From Massariosphaeria phaeospora (Eukaryota > Ascomycota > Dothideomycetes > Pleosporales), in contig JAADJZ010000008.1 in assembly GCA_011032825.1 (NCBI GenBank), positions 1,550,001 through 1,614,000 of the forward strand: 64,000 nt of DNA, given 5' to 3'. Below, in pieces: positions 22,375-35,138 of this stretch. The stretch's first letter is position 1. Each line of letters begins with the position of its first letter. A program made the position numbers and the translations under genes. Under the pieces are notes generated by a model. The model was not told where the DNA came from, ran no database searches, and saw only the letters and a program-made list of their open reading frames with translations.

Positions 22375-25300
22375 TGCTACGCATGTAACAAACTAGGCTA
22401 TTTTGTTCTTGCTTACTCTAACAAGGCAAAGAAAAACGCTTACTTTAAAAAAAAAAAAAAAAAGTAAAAGCTTAAAGAATTAGCTTTTTACTTTGTAACC
22501 TATATTAACTTGTTATAGTTAAAAAAAGTAAGCACTTTTTGTAAAATGCTAACAAGTAAGAACTCAACGTTTTTTACTACGTTAGCAAAGATTAAAAGTT
22601 TTAAAAACTTAAAAGCAATCGTAGATAGTAGAGCTTATTTTAATGTTCTTTTAGCTATCGTAGCGAAAGAACAGAATCTAGTACTTAAACTAATTTCTAA
22701 TATTCTTTTTATATTGCTAAGTAGATTAGGTTATACTATTTATAGTTGTACTGTAGCAAAAGTTTGCATTACAAATTTTAAAAGCAAAGTACAAACTTAT
22801 AAAATTTTCTTTGTAGTAGCTAATTTTAAAAAGCTTCTAATGTATCTCGAACTCTTTTAAATAGATTAGTTTTAGCTAAAGTTAAACTATTCGCGTTGCC
22901 GCATGCTTTTTAGAAGCATAAAAAACCTAAATAAACTAAACTATGCTAAAGTAGTTATAGAAAACGCAGCAAAGTTTGCTTAAACTTTAAATAGTTTTAA
23001 TGCAAAGCTTTATGTCTATTTGATTAGTGCACTTTCTAAAGTAAGCAACTAAAAAAAGCAAGGCTTTAGTTTGCAACTTAAATATTAGAAGTACTAAAAC
23101 GTAGCGAGCTTTGATAGCTCGTTAGTAATAGCGTTTTATAAAAAGTAAAATCTTGCGATTAAACTTTAGCCTAGTACAACTTTCTCGCATTAACTTTTGT
23201 ACAACATGTTAACAGCAAAATTAAAGCATTTCTGCAAATACGTAGACAAGTACTTTAATAAAAAATAAATAAAGCGCTTAAAGTTTTTAGCTAGTGCGCT
23301 AATTTTCTTTGCAAAGAAAAAAAACAGTACTTTAAAACTTTGCGTTAACTATTAAGGCTTTAACAAAATTACAATTAAAAATCGTTATTTTCTGCTTTTT
23401 ATTGCAGAGTTCTTAGAGAGGTTAGCTAAGGCGAAAGTTTATACTAAGCTTGACATTCGTAAAGCCTATTACAAAATCCAAATTAAAAAGAAAAACAAAT
23501 AAAAAACAGCTTTTAGAACTCGATATAGTTATTTTAAGTACTTTGTTATGCTACTTAGTTTTACAAATGCTTCTACAGCATTTTAAGCCTATATTAACTA
23601 AGCTTTCGCTAAGTTAGTTAACGTAACCTGCATTGTGTACTTTAACAATATTCTAGTATTTTTTAACATAAAAAAAGCCTATGTAAGCTAGGTTAAAAAA
23701 GTTCTTTAACGTTTGCGTAAAGCAAAGCTATACTTAAAGCTTAGTAAGTGCAAGTAGCATATACGGTAAACAAAGTACCTAGGTTACATTGTATACCTAG
23801 AAAAAGTTAAAATAAACCTAAAACAAATTAGAACGATTTAGAAGTAGCTAATGCTAAATACAGTTTAGAATATTCTAGTATTTATAGACTTTATAAACTA
23901 TTATCGGCGCTTTATCGCTAAGTTCTCTAAGCTTGCTCTACTATTAACTAAACTAACCTAGAAAAAGCTAGAAGCAGCTCGAAGCAAGCACGCCTAAAGA
24001 AAAGAAAAAAGCTAGCGAATTAACTTTAAAACTAAAGCTAAGAAAGCGTTTAAGAAACTTAAGAGTGCTTTTTTTAATATCTTTATTTTAGCCTATTATA
24101 AAGCAAAATAGCTTACAAAGCTCAAAACTAACGCTTTTAAAAGCGCTATTAGTAGAATTCTAAGCTAAAAAGTTTCTAACGGTAAAAACAGCAAAAAAAG
24201 TGCGCATTAGCGCTTAATTAGTTTTTTCTTGCAAAAAATAAACAAGGCGAAGTACAATTACAATACTTATAACAAAAAGTTGTTAGCAATTAACAAAAGT
24301 TTGTTACACTTCTACTATTTTTTCTTAAGTATCTCGTTTAATTTCTATACGAACTACAATAACCTACGATAGTTTATAAAAACAAAAACTCTAAATTATC
24401 ATTAAGTTCGCGCTTACAAAAGGTTAACAAAGTACAACTTCGTTATAATTTGTCAACCTAAAAAGACAAATCTAGCTAATAGCTTTTTTTAACAACTAGA
24501 CTACATAAAGAAAGCTTATGCTTCTGCGCAAAAAAGCAATAAAATCTACGTAGATTTATTACGAGCTTTAATAACTTGTAGTGTTTATAGTAAGCTCGCT
24601 TTAGTAGCAGCAATTACAAGATTAGCTAGCTAACTTGCAAAAAAACCAAGCCTGCTAACTTTTCTAAAGAAAATAAAAGCTTTAGACTTAAAAATGCACA
24701 TTAGAGAAAAACTAACCTAAGCACTCTAGCTTAGGCTTTTGAAGAATAAAGTTCTTTTGAGTAATCTAGCAAGCAATTTTGCAAACTTTTAAGACTTAAA
24801 CTTAAACTTAAACTTAGAAAACGAGTTTGAACTAGTAGAGCCTATAGTAGCCTAGAATGAACTAGAACTAGCTATAACAAAGTAGTTAAATAAAATTTAC
24901 TTTAATACAACGAAAGAAAAAGCAAAGGCTTTTTAGAAATGTTATAACAGCTTAATAGCTAGCTACTTCGGCGTTAAAAAAACTTTAAAGAAAGTTAAAC
25001 GCCGATACGAGTAAAAAAGTATAAAAAAAAATATTAAAAAGTACTACAACAACTGTTTAAAGTGTTGTAAATTAGTAGCAGCTAGACATAGCTTTTACGA
25101 ACTCTTTATACTTTTGCTAGCGCTTAATAGCTTGTAGTGTAATATTACAATAAACTTTATTACAAAACTTTTACTATTAAAGTATATAAAGCAAGTATAC
25201 AACTTTATTCTCGTTGTAGTAAACTGCTTAACTAAAATAGCTTACTATATTTTAGCTTGCGCTAACTAGACAGCAAAGAACTTTGTAATAGTTTAAATAA

Positions 25301-26160
25301 AGAAAATTGTAAAACTTTACAGCGTTTTAAAGAACGTTATTTTAAACTAAAGTTTTATTATAAACTCAAAGTTTTAGGACAGCTTCTGCTACTATCTTAG
25401 CTTAATAAGCGTTCTCTTTTTTACTTATTACTCTCAAACGAATAGTTAAACTAAAAAACAGAATTAAACGCTAGAATAGTACTTTCGATGTTACTATTGC
25501 TTTGAATAGAATAATTAGACTGTGTAGCTGCTAGTAGCGAAGTTTGCGTACAACAATAGCTAATACGTAACTACAAAAATTACTTTTTTTGTAGCGTACT
25601 ACAAAGCGTTTCTAAAAGCTCTAAATTAGCTTAGAATGCTTTTTAGTAACAAATAGTTGTTTATAAAAACAAGTATAGCAGCTTATATAATTGCTTTTTA
25701 AGCTAAATACTAGCGCAAGATTAAAACTGCAAACGCTTATTAAAAAAAGTATTCTAACAAGCGTAAAAAGCACATCTTGCTAAAGCAAAGTAACTAAGTG
25801 CTAATTTTAAACTGCTACATGAAATCTACTAGGCTAAAGAAAAAGCTTAACTAAAAGTACGTAGAGCTAGATACTATTGTAGACTAAATTAGCACTAACG
25901 CGTACTAAGTAGACTTTTTTAAACTAAAAAGTGTTTATCTAGTTTTTTACGTATTTCTGTTAGAACTTTACAACTAGAAAAAGTTAATACTTTTTTAAAG
26001 CAAGCTTTTAGTAGATACTTTGCGCACTTTTAAAAACAACGTGTACTACGTTAAAAAAGTGCTTAATAAAAAAAATCTTTAGTTAGCACTTAAAAGTACC
26101 TTGTTAAATAAAAAAAATACTTAAACAATAAAAACTTTTAGGAACTTAAGCTAAATATAA
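22375..26160 (+). pseudogene. gag-pol remnant of R (protease, RT, RNase H, integrase)
   Basis: The zinc knuckle at 22375-22416 reads CYACNKLGYFVLAY: His and the last Cys have become Tyr. The protease site is IVDSRAYFNVL (22,621 on), with the Gly of DSG changed to Arg. RT reads NKITIKNRY, VYTKLDIRKAYYKIQI and KTAFRTRY (23,350-23,540); its catalytic box is YFNN at 23638-23649 instead of YLDD. The connection and RNase H region follows to about 24,350. Integrase zinc-binding and core motifs lie at about 24,920-25,500 (CLKCCKLVAARHSF). Stops occur throughout. No activity is possible. Confidence 0.85.
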
Positions 26161-27156
26161 GTGCAAATGCACTTAACAATTTCTAAAAAAAAAAAAAATT
26201 TGTAGCAAAAAAAATAAAAAACGCACTTTAGGCAATGTGCTTTTAAAAAAGAAATAGTTAACACGTTTTACTTTGCTACTTAACGCATAGTTAGCATTAA
26301 AATTTTTAAAAAATTTAAAATTTTCTAAGTTACGAACTTTTTTGAAAAAAATAATATATTATTTTACTGTCGCAAGGCATAGCGTTAAAAGAGCTACTTT
26401 GTGCTATTATAAGCTAGTGTAGCATACTTTATAGCAAAAAAAAACAAAGTAGGTTTTAAAAATGTATGCATAACTATGCTACTTTTAAGCGAACTGCTTT
26501 TACACTAACTACTAGGTATTAGCTTTTGTTACGCTAAAATAAAATCTAAAGACGCTAACGCTATACTCGAAAACTAATTTAAGCAAAAAAACCGCTTTTA
26601 ACGCTACAATAGCCTAAAAGGCTGCAATCTAACGCTAAGAACTACTAAGCTACTTACAACTTTTAAGATAAAGTTTATAAACTTTGCTATAAGTAACTTA
26701 ATTCTCTTTGTAAGCACACTTTTTTGCACTTTGTTTTTTTTAACTGCACGCTTTGCAGTTGCGTTGGCAAGATCCGCAAAAAGCTAAGCACGCTTGCAAT
26801 TTCTTTTAGCTACTAAATTAATAACAACGCGAGCTTTTTTAGACTAAAATATGTTAATACGAGTTATAGTAGCCTATAATAGGCTAGCATACTTTTTTAC
26901 GCAAAGTATTAGCTTGCTTAACGTTTTTTTAAAGCTTTGCTGCTACTAACTAGTTAAACAACTGCTTAAGATACTTCTACTAGAAAGCAGCAGCTTTAAT
27001 AGTACAAACGCAACTATTTAGCTTAACCTTAGCATTAAGATTTTTATTAAAGTTAGTAGATTTATTGTAAAAGTAGAGGTGCGCGCTGTGAAAAGCATAT
27101 TAGCAACTAAAAACTAAATTAGCGTTTTGCTATACTTTAAAGAGTTATAACACATA

Positions 27157-29000
27157 ACGTGTTTCATTAGTAAGTTAGCTACTTTAGTAAGTTAGCTACT
27201 AAACCCTAGCGTCGCGCACGCGCAGCGACGTAGTGCAACACTACAACAAATTACTATACTATACGCAATAGAATAATATTATTCAAAAGCAGTACTACTA
27301 TCTACATTCTCTATTTTTACTTTATAAGTGCAAGAATTATGCCTAATCTTGCTGCAACAGCCGCAGCGCTTCTCTGCGCGCACTTTTTTCGCAGGCGTCT
27401 CGCTGTTCTTACGACTACTACTCTCTTTTGCAGCAATTAAGTTAGATACTTTACTAACTATTAGAGTTTTTTTAACTTGTACGTATTGCCTTTTACAGGT
27501 TTTACGCTTTGTAAGCTTTTTAATTGCGCTTTGCATACGCGCTTGTTTTTCTTGCAGCAACACTATATTATGCGCTATTTGCTGCGCGCTTTTACTTAGC
27601 TGTTGTACCTGCTCGTTAAGAAAGCTCGCTAAAGAACTTAAGCGCTTTTGCATTCTTTGTTAAATAAGCGTAGTCTAAGCTTCTAGCTCTTTTGCGTTGC
27701 GCAGCGTTTTTGCTTTCTATGCAGCGTTGTCGCGCTGTAGCGAAGTTAGCGTGCGCAACTTTACATCAAGCTTCAATAACACTACATCTAGGTTAAATAA
27801 AACTAATCTAGCGCTTTTAAACCTTGCGCGAGCGTTTTTCTTAGTAAATGTATGCTCGTAGGCAGCTTTAAAAGCTAGTAAAAAAGTTTCTTTGCTAATG
27901 TAGTAGATGTAGTTGCGCGCTAAAGCTAAGATACTATTGCTATAAAAGCGCTTTAGCGGCGCGAAGCAGGCGACGTCGAGAAGCTGCAGCAAGTGCGATA
28001 AGTAAGATAGCATGCAAAAAGCAATAATCTTGTTTTTTTTGCAGTAGTCCTAGAAAGCAAGCGAGCAATAGCTTTTGTAGCCGTTAATAATAAGTAGCCT
28101 ATACGCTTTTACAAACTTTGCATGCGTATTAAAGTATTTAAGCTAGTTAACCTCAAGATCGTTGCTTGTTTAGCTATTTAGACTAACTTAGATAACCTAG
28201 TCGCGTGGTATTTCTAGCTCAAACTAGGTAGAGATTAGGACCTTGCTAGCGAAGATAATAAAAAGTAAAATGCGCTTTCTCGTCGCGCTAACAGCTTGTA
28301 TTAGAGTAGTCTATTTGCAATCGCTAGGCTGTAGTTTCTTTGCTTTTTTAAGCTTATCTAAGCTTGTTACTACGAGCTAAAACGTAATCTTGCCTATTAA
28401 AAAGCCTAATTTATCAAAGTTCCAGGTATTCTTATTAAGAATACCGTACTTCGCTTTCACCGATTGAACTAGGCTGAACTAGGGCTCGATAACTGCTAGG
28501 TCTTTGCAAGCAGCTCGCTAGCAATTGTACAAACAGCTCTATCGCGTTCGCAGCTTAAAAGTACGCTTAATAAACCTATTAACCTAGCACTTGCTAGTAG
28601 GGTTGCATCTGCGCTTTTTTAGCAGTTTATTTGCTATATCTTGTATATGTGCCTTTGAAAGTAGTAGACCTTGTAGAGATTCGTTAAGTATACGCTGCAC
28701 AATCGCTTTCTTTTTTAGTTTTGTAAAGCGCTTTGATTTCGGCTCGCAGTTGCGTTAAGAGCGTTTCTTAGCGCGTCGGTTTTAAATTGTTAATCAAAAG
28801 ACTTTGTAGACTGCAGCAGCGCGCCTTTCGCTTTAAATCTGCTTAGATTAAATATTAGAGATAGCGATATATATATCGCTTTTAGTATAGGTACTTTGCG
28901 CGTTGTGTTGTTGAAACATTACGTGTTGTTGCTGCGCAGTTGCCGCGCCGGTGTTTAGTAGCCGACTTACTAAAGTAGCTAACTTACTAATGAAACACGT
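27157..29000 (-). mobile_element. Fot1-like transposon F inside the retrotransposon
   Basis: 1,844 bp; TA at 27155-27156 and 29001-29002. Perfectly paired TIRs begin ACGTGTTTCATTAGTAAG and contain TAGTAAGTTAGCTACTT twice in tandem. Minus-strand transposase pieces are unusually open: a catalytic-domain fragment at 28,013-27,717 (MLSYLSHLLQLLDVACFAPL, the third Asp intact) and a C-terminal coiled/basic domain with zinc knuckle at 27,653-27,279 (CGCCSKIRHNSCTYKV). It is the youngest member of the left nest and less decayed than the others, but still interrupted upstream. Confidence 0.9.
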
Positions 29001-30027
29001 TACTTGTTAAGCGTTTTAAAAATGTCTTTGCAAGTTTTGCTTATTTTTATTATAGCAAGTTTTACTTTATCGTTAGTATACGCTTTAAACTAGCGAAGAG
29101 TTTTAAAAACTTTTTTTTTAGTTTTAAGCGCGCTAGGGAATAGAGGCTTGTAAGCAAAGTTAAAAACAACTACAAAATAACTCTTGTTGCGAACTTTCTT
29201 TAGAGCGAGCACAACTTTTTCTAACTTATTTTAAAGCTTTTCTAGTACTTTATATAAAATTAGAATAGTTTATAATACTTTTAACTAGTTTAGATACGCA
29301 CTAAACAGCAGTTTTAGTTTGTATTAAAACACTAGAAGCATTTTAGATACTTATGCTCTTTGCTTTTGTTGTTTTTAATAATCTACTTTTAGTACAAACG
29401 CTTGTTAAAGTTGTTAACAACAAGCATGCAGCATTTTACTTAGTCTAAGTAATAGTACTTTTTATTGCTTTAAAACGCAACGCAACGCGCGCAAAAGTGC
29501 ACTATAAAGTTGCTATTATCTAGAATATCATTGCTAACTCTAGTAATGTTTATGTTAGCTAGTAAAAAATCAAAGTAGCTAAGAAAAAGCTAACGCAAGC
29601 TAATATGCAAAAAAAGAACTAATAGTTACACCGTTAGCTACTAAACACTCTACAATAGCTTATTATAACCTAAATCAACTTACCTATTCTAACGTTAACT
29701 AATTTTCAAATCTAAGAATTTAGCAAAGTTGATATAAGAATAAGAGTTATAAAGAGCTAGTACGAGCTATAAAAAAACTATAGGCAGCAGTCGTTGCTAG
29801 GCTAAAAATCTACTAGATTCTACTAGCAGTACACTTTACCGCTAGTTCTACCAAAAAAAACTTTACTACTTTTTTATTTCAACTTTACTTATGTTTGTAC
29901 TAGTTCGAAGCATTAGTATAGAGCTCTAGAAAGCTATTCTGCTTTACAATAGCCTATATAAGCTTCTATTAGAAATTTTTAAACAAAGTTAGCTTACAAA
30001 ACGTTCGAGCTCTTAGAAAAAAGTTAA

Positions 30028-30248
30028 TGTAAAGCTAGGTAACTTTACGTGTTTGTTTTCTTTTAATTAATAGCTACTATAGGCTATAACGAGCTAGACT
30101 AGTTTTTTGCAAAGCTTTTAAAAGTACCTCGCACCGAATTGCTACTAAAATAGCAATTCGTTTCTTTTACACGAATATACTATTTTCATTACTATACTAT
30201 TAATCTATTTTAAGTGTTATTAAACCTACGATTAAACGTAGTTTTACA
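30028..30248 (+). repeat. 3' LTR of R
   Basis: Second LTR copy. A degraded purine tract (AGAAAAAAGTTAA) immediately precedes it, as expected for second-strand priming. Confidence 0.92.
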
Positions 30249-33200
30249 TTGAGAAAATAGGCTCGCGCTACGCGCAAGCAATTTCGCGAGATTTTTCGAA
30301 AAAACCTTAAGCCCAAGTACATTCTCAACTTCAATTCGCGAGAATTCGCACTTCGGCTGTGTAAAGTAGCAGATATAGCTAATAAACTACTAGGTGTGCG
30401 TAGAAATAGGTTAGTTAGCAAACACTAGGCTAAGCGCTTTATAACGCGTTCAAACGCGCTTAAAATAGCTTTCAATCGAGCGAAAAATAAGCAAAGAATA
30501 CAATAAGAAGATTCTAAAGTAATTAGCGCGTAGTTTAAGCTTGTTAAGAATACTAAAGCTAAGTACAGCATCTACGATAATAATATACACAACTTTAACA
30601 AAACTAGCTTTTAAATAGGTGTTATTAGGTTTATGAAAGTTGTTACAAGCTTTTAAAAACGTACTCAACCTAATTTTATCTAGCTAGGCAATTAAAAGTA
30701 GGTTATAGTTATCTAAAGCATCTGCGCCGCAAGGTACGCAATTCTGCTATTTATTATTTACAAAAAGCGCGTTTACATTTTAGCATAGTACAAGAAAAAC
30801 TTTATACCTAGCAATTAAAAGCTTTTAGTTTTTAAGAACAGCTAGACAAACAACGCTTTTAGTTTTAAATAGTTAAAGCATTTTAACGCGCATACAAAAG
30901 CACGTTAGGTAGAAAAGTATTAGCTGCTTATTCTAGACAGCTATAAGAGCTACTAATTTTAAAATTTTAAAAACTATTGGTTTGAAAACAAGATTCTTAC
31001 GCTTTGCATGCTAGCTTATTTATTTTATATTTTCTAGCTGCTAGATGTAGTTTGCTTTTTGCTGCTAAAGTTAAAGTACTCTTAACGCGTTTAGAACTTA
31101 GCGCGCTAGCGCGTTTTCTATATTAACAAAGAAAGCTTCTTGCTAGCCTTTAAAAACGCGTTTTTTAAAGTGTTTACAATAGAAAACTGCAAAAAAGCTT
31201 TTAAAGCTTTAAAGCTAGTTTCTATTAACGCGCAAGTAGTTCTTAATTGTTTTAAAGTATAGCTGCGTACTTTATTACTACCTCTACTATAGAAAACACT
31301 ATAGCAATCAAAAACACTAAGCAATACGCACAAGTTTAGATCGTAGTTAAAGCTAGTACGCGATTTCTTTACTTAATTACTAGTTACAGCTTAAGCTAGC
31401 TTCTTTTAGCTTGTAAAAAGTGCTAAAAGTATGCTGCATTAGAACGCGCTTCAAGCAGCCTAAATTGCTAAGCTTAAAAAGCAATTAGTAGTAATAACTA
31501 AAAGAAAAACGCGCAAACGCAAGCGGATCTAGTACGGTAGTACTATAGAGTATAGTAAAGCAGCAAGCTAAATAGCCGTAAAAGCCTTTGTAGCTACTAG
31601 GCGGTTCAAGAAAGCTCGTAGTAGTAGTAATTAAAAAAAAGCTTAACTAGCTCTACGGCGCTGCAGCAACTATAGTAAAACTAAGCACAACGCGCAAACG
31701 TGCTAGAAAAATACAGCAGTATTTTCTAAATTAAATGTAAGCACGACGTACGCTAGCTTCTTGTTTAATAGCAATAAAATTAAAAATTCGTAACACGTAT
31801 TAGTTGTGCCAAGAGATTTTGAGCTGCTTAGTACTTTGAGCTGCTCGGTAGTAGATTACGTTATAAGCTTTTTTTTTGCTTTTTTTCTATTACTGCGCGT
31901 TTTAAACGCTCTAAGAGCTGTTAAGCGCACGCTTTTTTTAATTGTAAAAGTACTTTCTTACTGCACACGCTTTTTTTTTGTGCAATTTTTGTTGCAAAAA
32001 AGCTTTGTTAGTAGTTTAAAGTTTAGCAACTTAGTTGCGTAGTAGTAGTATAGAAGCTGCTGCATAATTCACGCCTTTAAAAAGCTTTGCAAAAGCATTA
32101 ACTATTAAAGTAAAAAAGCTATCTACATGCTTTTGAATTTTCTTTCAAATTAGCGTTAATTGTAACTTAAATTTTAAAGTATTGCTTAGAGTTTAAGACT
32201 ACTAGAAACTGTTTTTTATAGTAGGTAATACTAAAGTGCAAAGCTATACGTTAAGCTTCAAAATTACTATTTCTAAGTTAAATAAAACTAATCTAGCACT
32301 TTAAAAGCTTTTTTAAATATTGCTTTTTGTAAGAAAAGCGTTGTAAGCGCTAATAAAGCATAGTAGAAACTTAAGTTTAGTAATGTAGTTAATGCAATTG
32401 CGCATTAAATTCTTAGCTTAGCAGCCGTACGCTTATTTTAAAAGTACAAAATAGCTAACATTAAAAAGCTATAGAAAGTGCAACGAGTAAAGAAATATAC
32501 AAAAAGTAATAATGCTGTTATTCTTGTAGTACTACTAGAAAGCAAGCAAGTTATAGCTTTTATAGCTATTAATAAAAAGTAAACGTATTATTTTAATAGT
32601 ACGTTTTTTTGTATAAGCGTTAAAGTGCTTTAACTACTTTAAACCTAACTCGTTGTTTGTTTAGCTGTTTTTAGAAACTGCGATAACCTAGTTGCAAAGT
32701 AAGCTATTTTTCTTGTACTAAGCAAAAAAGTAGTTCTTGCTCTAAAAAATAATAAAAAGTAGAATAACTTACTTTATTGCGTTAACGCTTTGCACTACTG
32801 TTGTTTACTTTCTATTACTTTGCTACACTATCTTCGGCTATTCTCAACGCTTTAAGCTAGTAATTACTATATTTGTTAAAATCTAGCTTATTATACAGCT
32901 TATTTTATTAAAGTTGTAAGTATTCTTGTTTACTACGTTGTACTTAGCTTTTATATTTGCTACAAGCTTAAACTAGTTAGCTATAAACTTAAAATCTTTA
33001 CAAAGAGCTTTTTTATAGTTGTACTTTTAAATTAAACTTAATTTAAAGCTTAGAGTAACACTTAACAAACAACGTAACTTAGTTTTTTTTAACTAGTAGC
33101 TAGCTTTGCGCTGCAAGTAGTAAGTTAGCTTTATTCTCTAACTTAGCAAGCTTAAGTAGAAAGCTTTGCGCGTTAAAGTTAATAGCATACTTTTTAATTA

Positions 33201-33461
33201 CTATGTTCTTTGTTAGACAAAGCTTTATTAAGTTAAGTGTACAATTGCGTTGTAAAAGTTTTTTAGCAAGCTAATTGCTTAGTATTTTCTAAAAAACGTT
33301 GTAGATTAATGCAACGCGTTGCTAAAAAAGTGTTGCGTTGCGTTAAATAGCCTAAATTGCAAATTGTATTTAGCTTTTGTTTAAAGCGCGTAGCGCGTTG
33401 TGTAGTTAAGCTATTGCGTAGTAAAAAAAAAAAGCAAGTATTAGTAAAAAGCTTAGCGCAA

Positions 33462-33546
33462 GTAAGCAACTTGCTTAGATAAACAACTCGCTTAGGTAAG
33501 CAACTCGCTTAGGTAAGTAACTCGCTTAAGTAAGCAACTCGCTAGA
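33462..33546. repeat. Five-unit 17-bp array in the right TIR of C2
   Basis: Units of the form GTAAGCAACTCGCTTAG repeat five times; the equivalent TIRs of C1 have two. This is the subterminal direct repeat seen in the other ACGT-type families. Confidence 0.88.
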
Positions 33547-35138
33547 AATCTACGTTAACTATTAGCTACTTTTAATTGCTTAGCTAGATAAAATTAAATT
33601 GAGTACGTTTTTAAAAGTTTGTAACAACTTTTATAAACTTAATAACACTTATTTAAAAGCTAGGTTTGTTAAAGTTGTGTATATTATTATTGTAGATACT
33701 ATACTTAGCTTTGGTATTCTTAACAAGCTTAAACTACGCGCTAATTACTTTAGAATCTTTCTATTGTATTCTCTACTTATTCTTTGCTTAATTGAAAGCT
33801 ATTTTAAGCGCGTTTAAACGCGTTATAAAGCGCTTAGCTTAGTATTTGCTAACTAACCTATTTCTACGTATACTTAGTAGTTTATTAGCTATATCTACTA
33901 CTTTACACAGCTAGAGTGCAAATTCTCGCAAATTAAAGTTAAAAATGTATTAGACAATTGTTTGCTCTTTAGTTTTTGTAAGCTTGTAGCCGTTAGATAA
34001 AGCTTTTGCGTAGAAAGCGCGTTTTTACTATGTTCGTATACTTAATGCTCGCGTTTAGTTAATGCTTGCGTAATACTATAATTGCGGTTTTAAACATAAA
34101 GCTATATAGCTACATACAATTGCTATAAGTATATAATTTTATAGTAAAATAGTAAATATAGTGCGCTTTATAGTTTAGCTTATTCAAATTTCTTTAGAAA
34201 ATTAATAGAGCAACTACAACGTGTAGTAAGCGCTAGAGTAACTAAAGCAAGTACTAGCGCTGCAATAAAAGCTATAGTAGCATTAACACGTTTCTAGCGC
34301 TTATTGTTATGTAAAAAAGCGCGTAAAGCTTTTTTCTTTTTTTTTTTAAATAATTGTGTAGCTTTCTTAGCGTTGCGAGCTACTTTTTAAGCAGCTTGCT
34401 TAGTAGTTTTGTTAGCTTTTTTTTCTTTTGCTACTTTCGCTACTTTTTAAGCTACATGCTTTTTCTTTGCAATTTTTTGCTTATATAGCTTATTAGCCTA
34501 TTGTAGCTTTTTTATCTTAGCTTTTTAAACTTGCTGCTATTGTTTTTTTTTTTAAGTTACTATCTTGCGATACTGCGCTTTTTTTTATCTTGCGTAGTAA
34601 CTAGAAAGTAGCTTCGCCGTAGTTTTCCTACCGTTGCTGCAAATTAAAAAGCTTGCTTTTATTATTATAGCGTTTTTTAACCTGTAGAGCTTTTTTTAAG
34701 CTAGTAATTTTAGTACGGAAAAGCTTATTTTGTATAGAAATGTAGTAGAGCTAGCTGCGCAGCTTACAAGCGTTGTAACTACTTTAATCTCGTACTAAAA
34801 AGCGTACAAAGCGGTTTTTTTGCGCTAATTCTTTGCGCTAAGCGTTATAGTAGAGCTTTCGCAAAATAGAGCATTGTAAGCATATTTTTTAAAAATTATT
34901 GCGCTATTAAGCAGCGCTATTCTAGTATGCTTAAAAGCGCTAAGTATTGTTTTTTTTACAAAAGAAAAGCGCTAAGCTTACTAGAAAAGCTTAAAAAAGT
35001 TTTTTTTTTAACTGCAAGCTAGCTTTAGGCGCGGTAAAAGTAATTTAATAGCTTTTTTGCGTACGCGGTAGAGAGAAGCTTAAAGAGCGCTATATTAAAT
35101 AGCTACAACGTTTAAGTAAAGTGTAGTAAAAATACATA

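Larger units (their letters stand above)
20949..30248 (+). mobile_element. Ty3/gypsy LTR retrotransposon R
   Basis: Two 221-bp LTRs (20949-21169, 30028-30248) start TGTAAAGC and end TTACA. Between them lie, in order, a gag-like zinc knuckle, protease, reverse transcriptase, RNase H-like region and integrase, the Ty3/gypsy order. The 5-bp flanks TTAGG and TTGAG fit a target duplication altered by mutation; they split an X sequence that reads GCATTAGAAAAATAGG in X's other end. A DNA transposon (F) sits inside at 27,157-29,000. A further 2 kb between pol and the 3' LTR is unassigned. Confidence 0.92.
18387..30317 (+). mobile_element. Pogo/Tc1-like transposon X with about 62-bp TIRs, split by the LTR element
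   Basis: Ends begin CTTAAGCCTAAGG (left) and, inverted, CTTGGGCTTAAGG (right), then share TTTCGAAAAATCT and GCTTGCGCGTAGCGCGAGCC. TA is duplicated at 18385-18386 and 30318-30319. Without the retrotransposon it is about 2.6 kb. Its TIR is unrelated to the ACGT-starting families. It is the third level of the nest. Confidence 0.85.
18081..31861 (+). mobile_element. Fot1-like transposon B, split by element X
   Basis: TIRs start ACGTAATYTACTACC at 18081 and, inverted, at 31861; TA on both sides. The two parts (18,081-18,386 and 30,318-31,861) join to give a B element of about 1.85 kb whose transposase aligns base by base with copy A (for example 30,350-30,640 against 10,250-10,560). Differences are overwhelmingly G-to-A and C-to-T, the RIP pattern. 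It is interrupted in the N-terminal region at the equivalent of copy A's TIV-stop-YILN. Confidence 0.88.
17985..33555 (-). mobile_element. Fot1-like transposon C2, split by element B
   Basis: The left part (about 17,985-18,080) matches C1 from ACTTACACGTGCGCTTATT onward. The match stops exactly at a TA where element B begins and resumes at 31,862 after B's second TA, running to the right TIR ending at 33555 (TA follows). A minus-strand N-terminal transposase fragment is open at 33,263-33,469. The right TIR carries five 17-bp units instead of C1's two. The left TIR is missing. Confidence 0.82.

Noticed and set aside
28863..28880. AGCGATATATATATCGCT palindrome
   Set aside because: AT-rich palindromes of this size are expected by chance in a RIP-degraded block; it lies inside element F and has no other mark.
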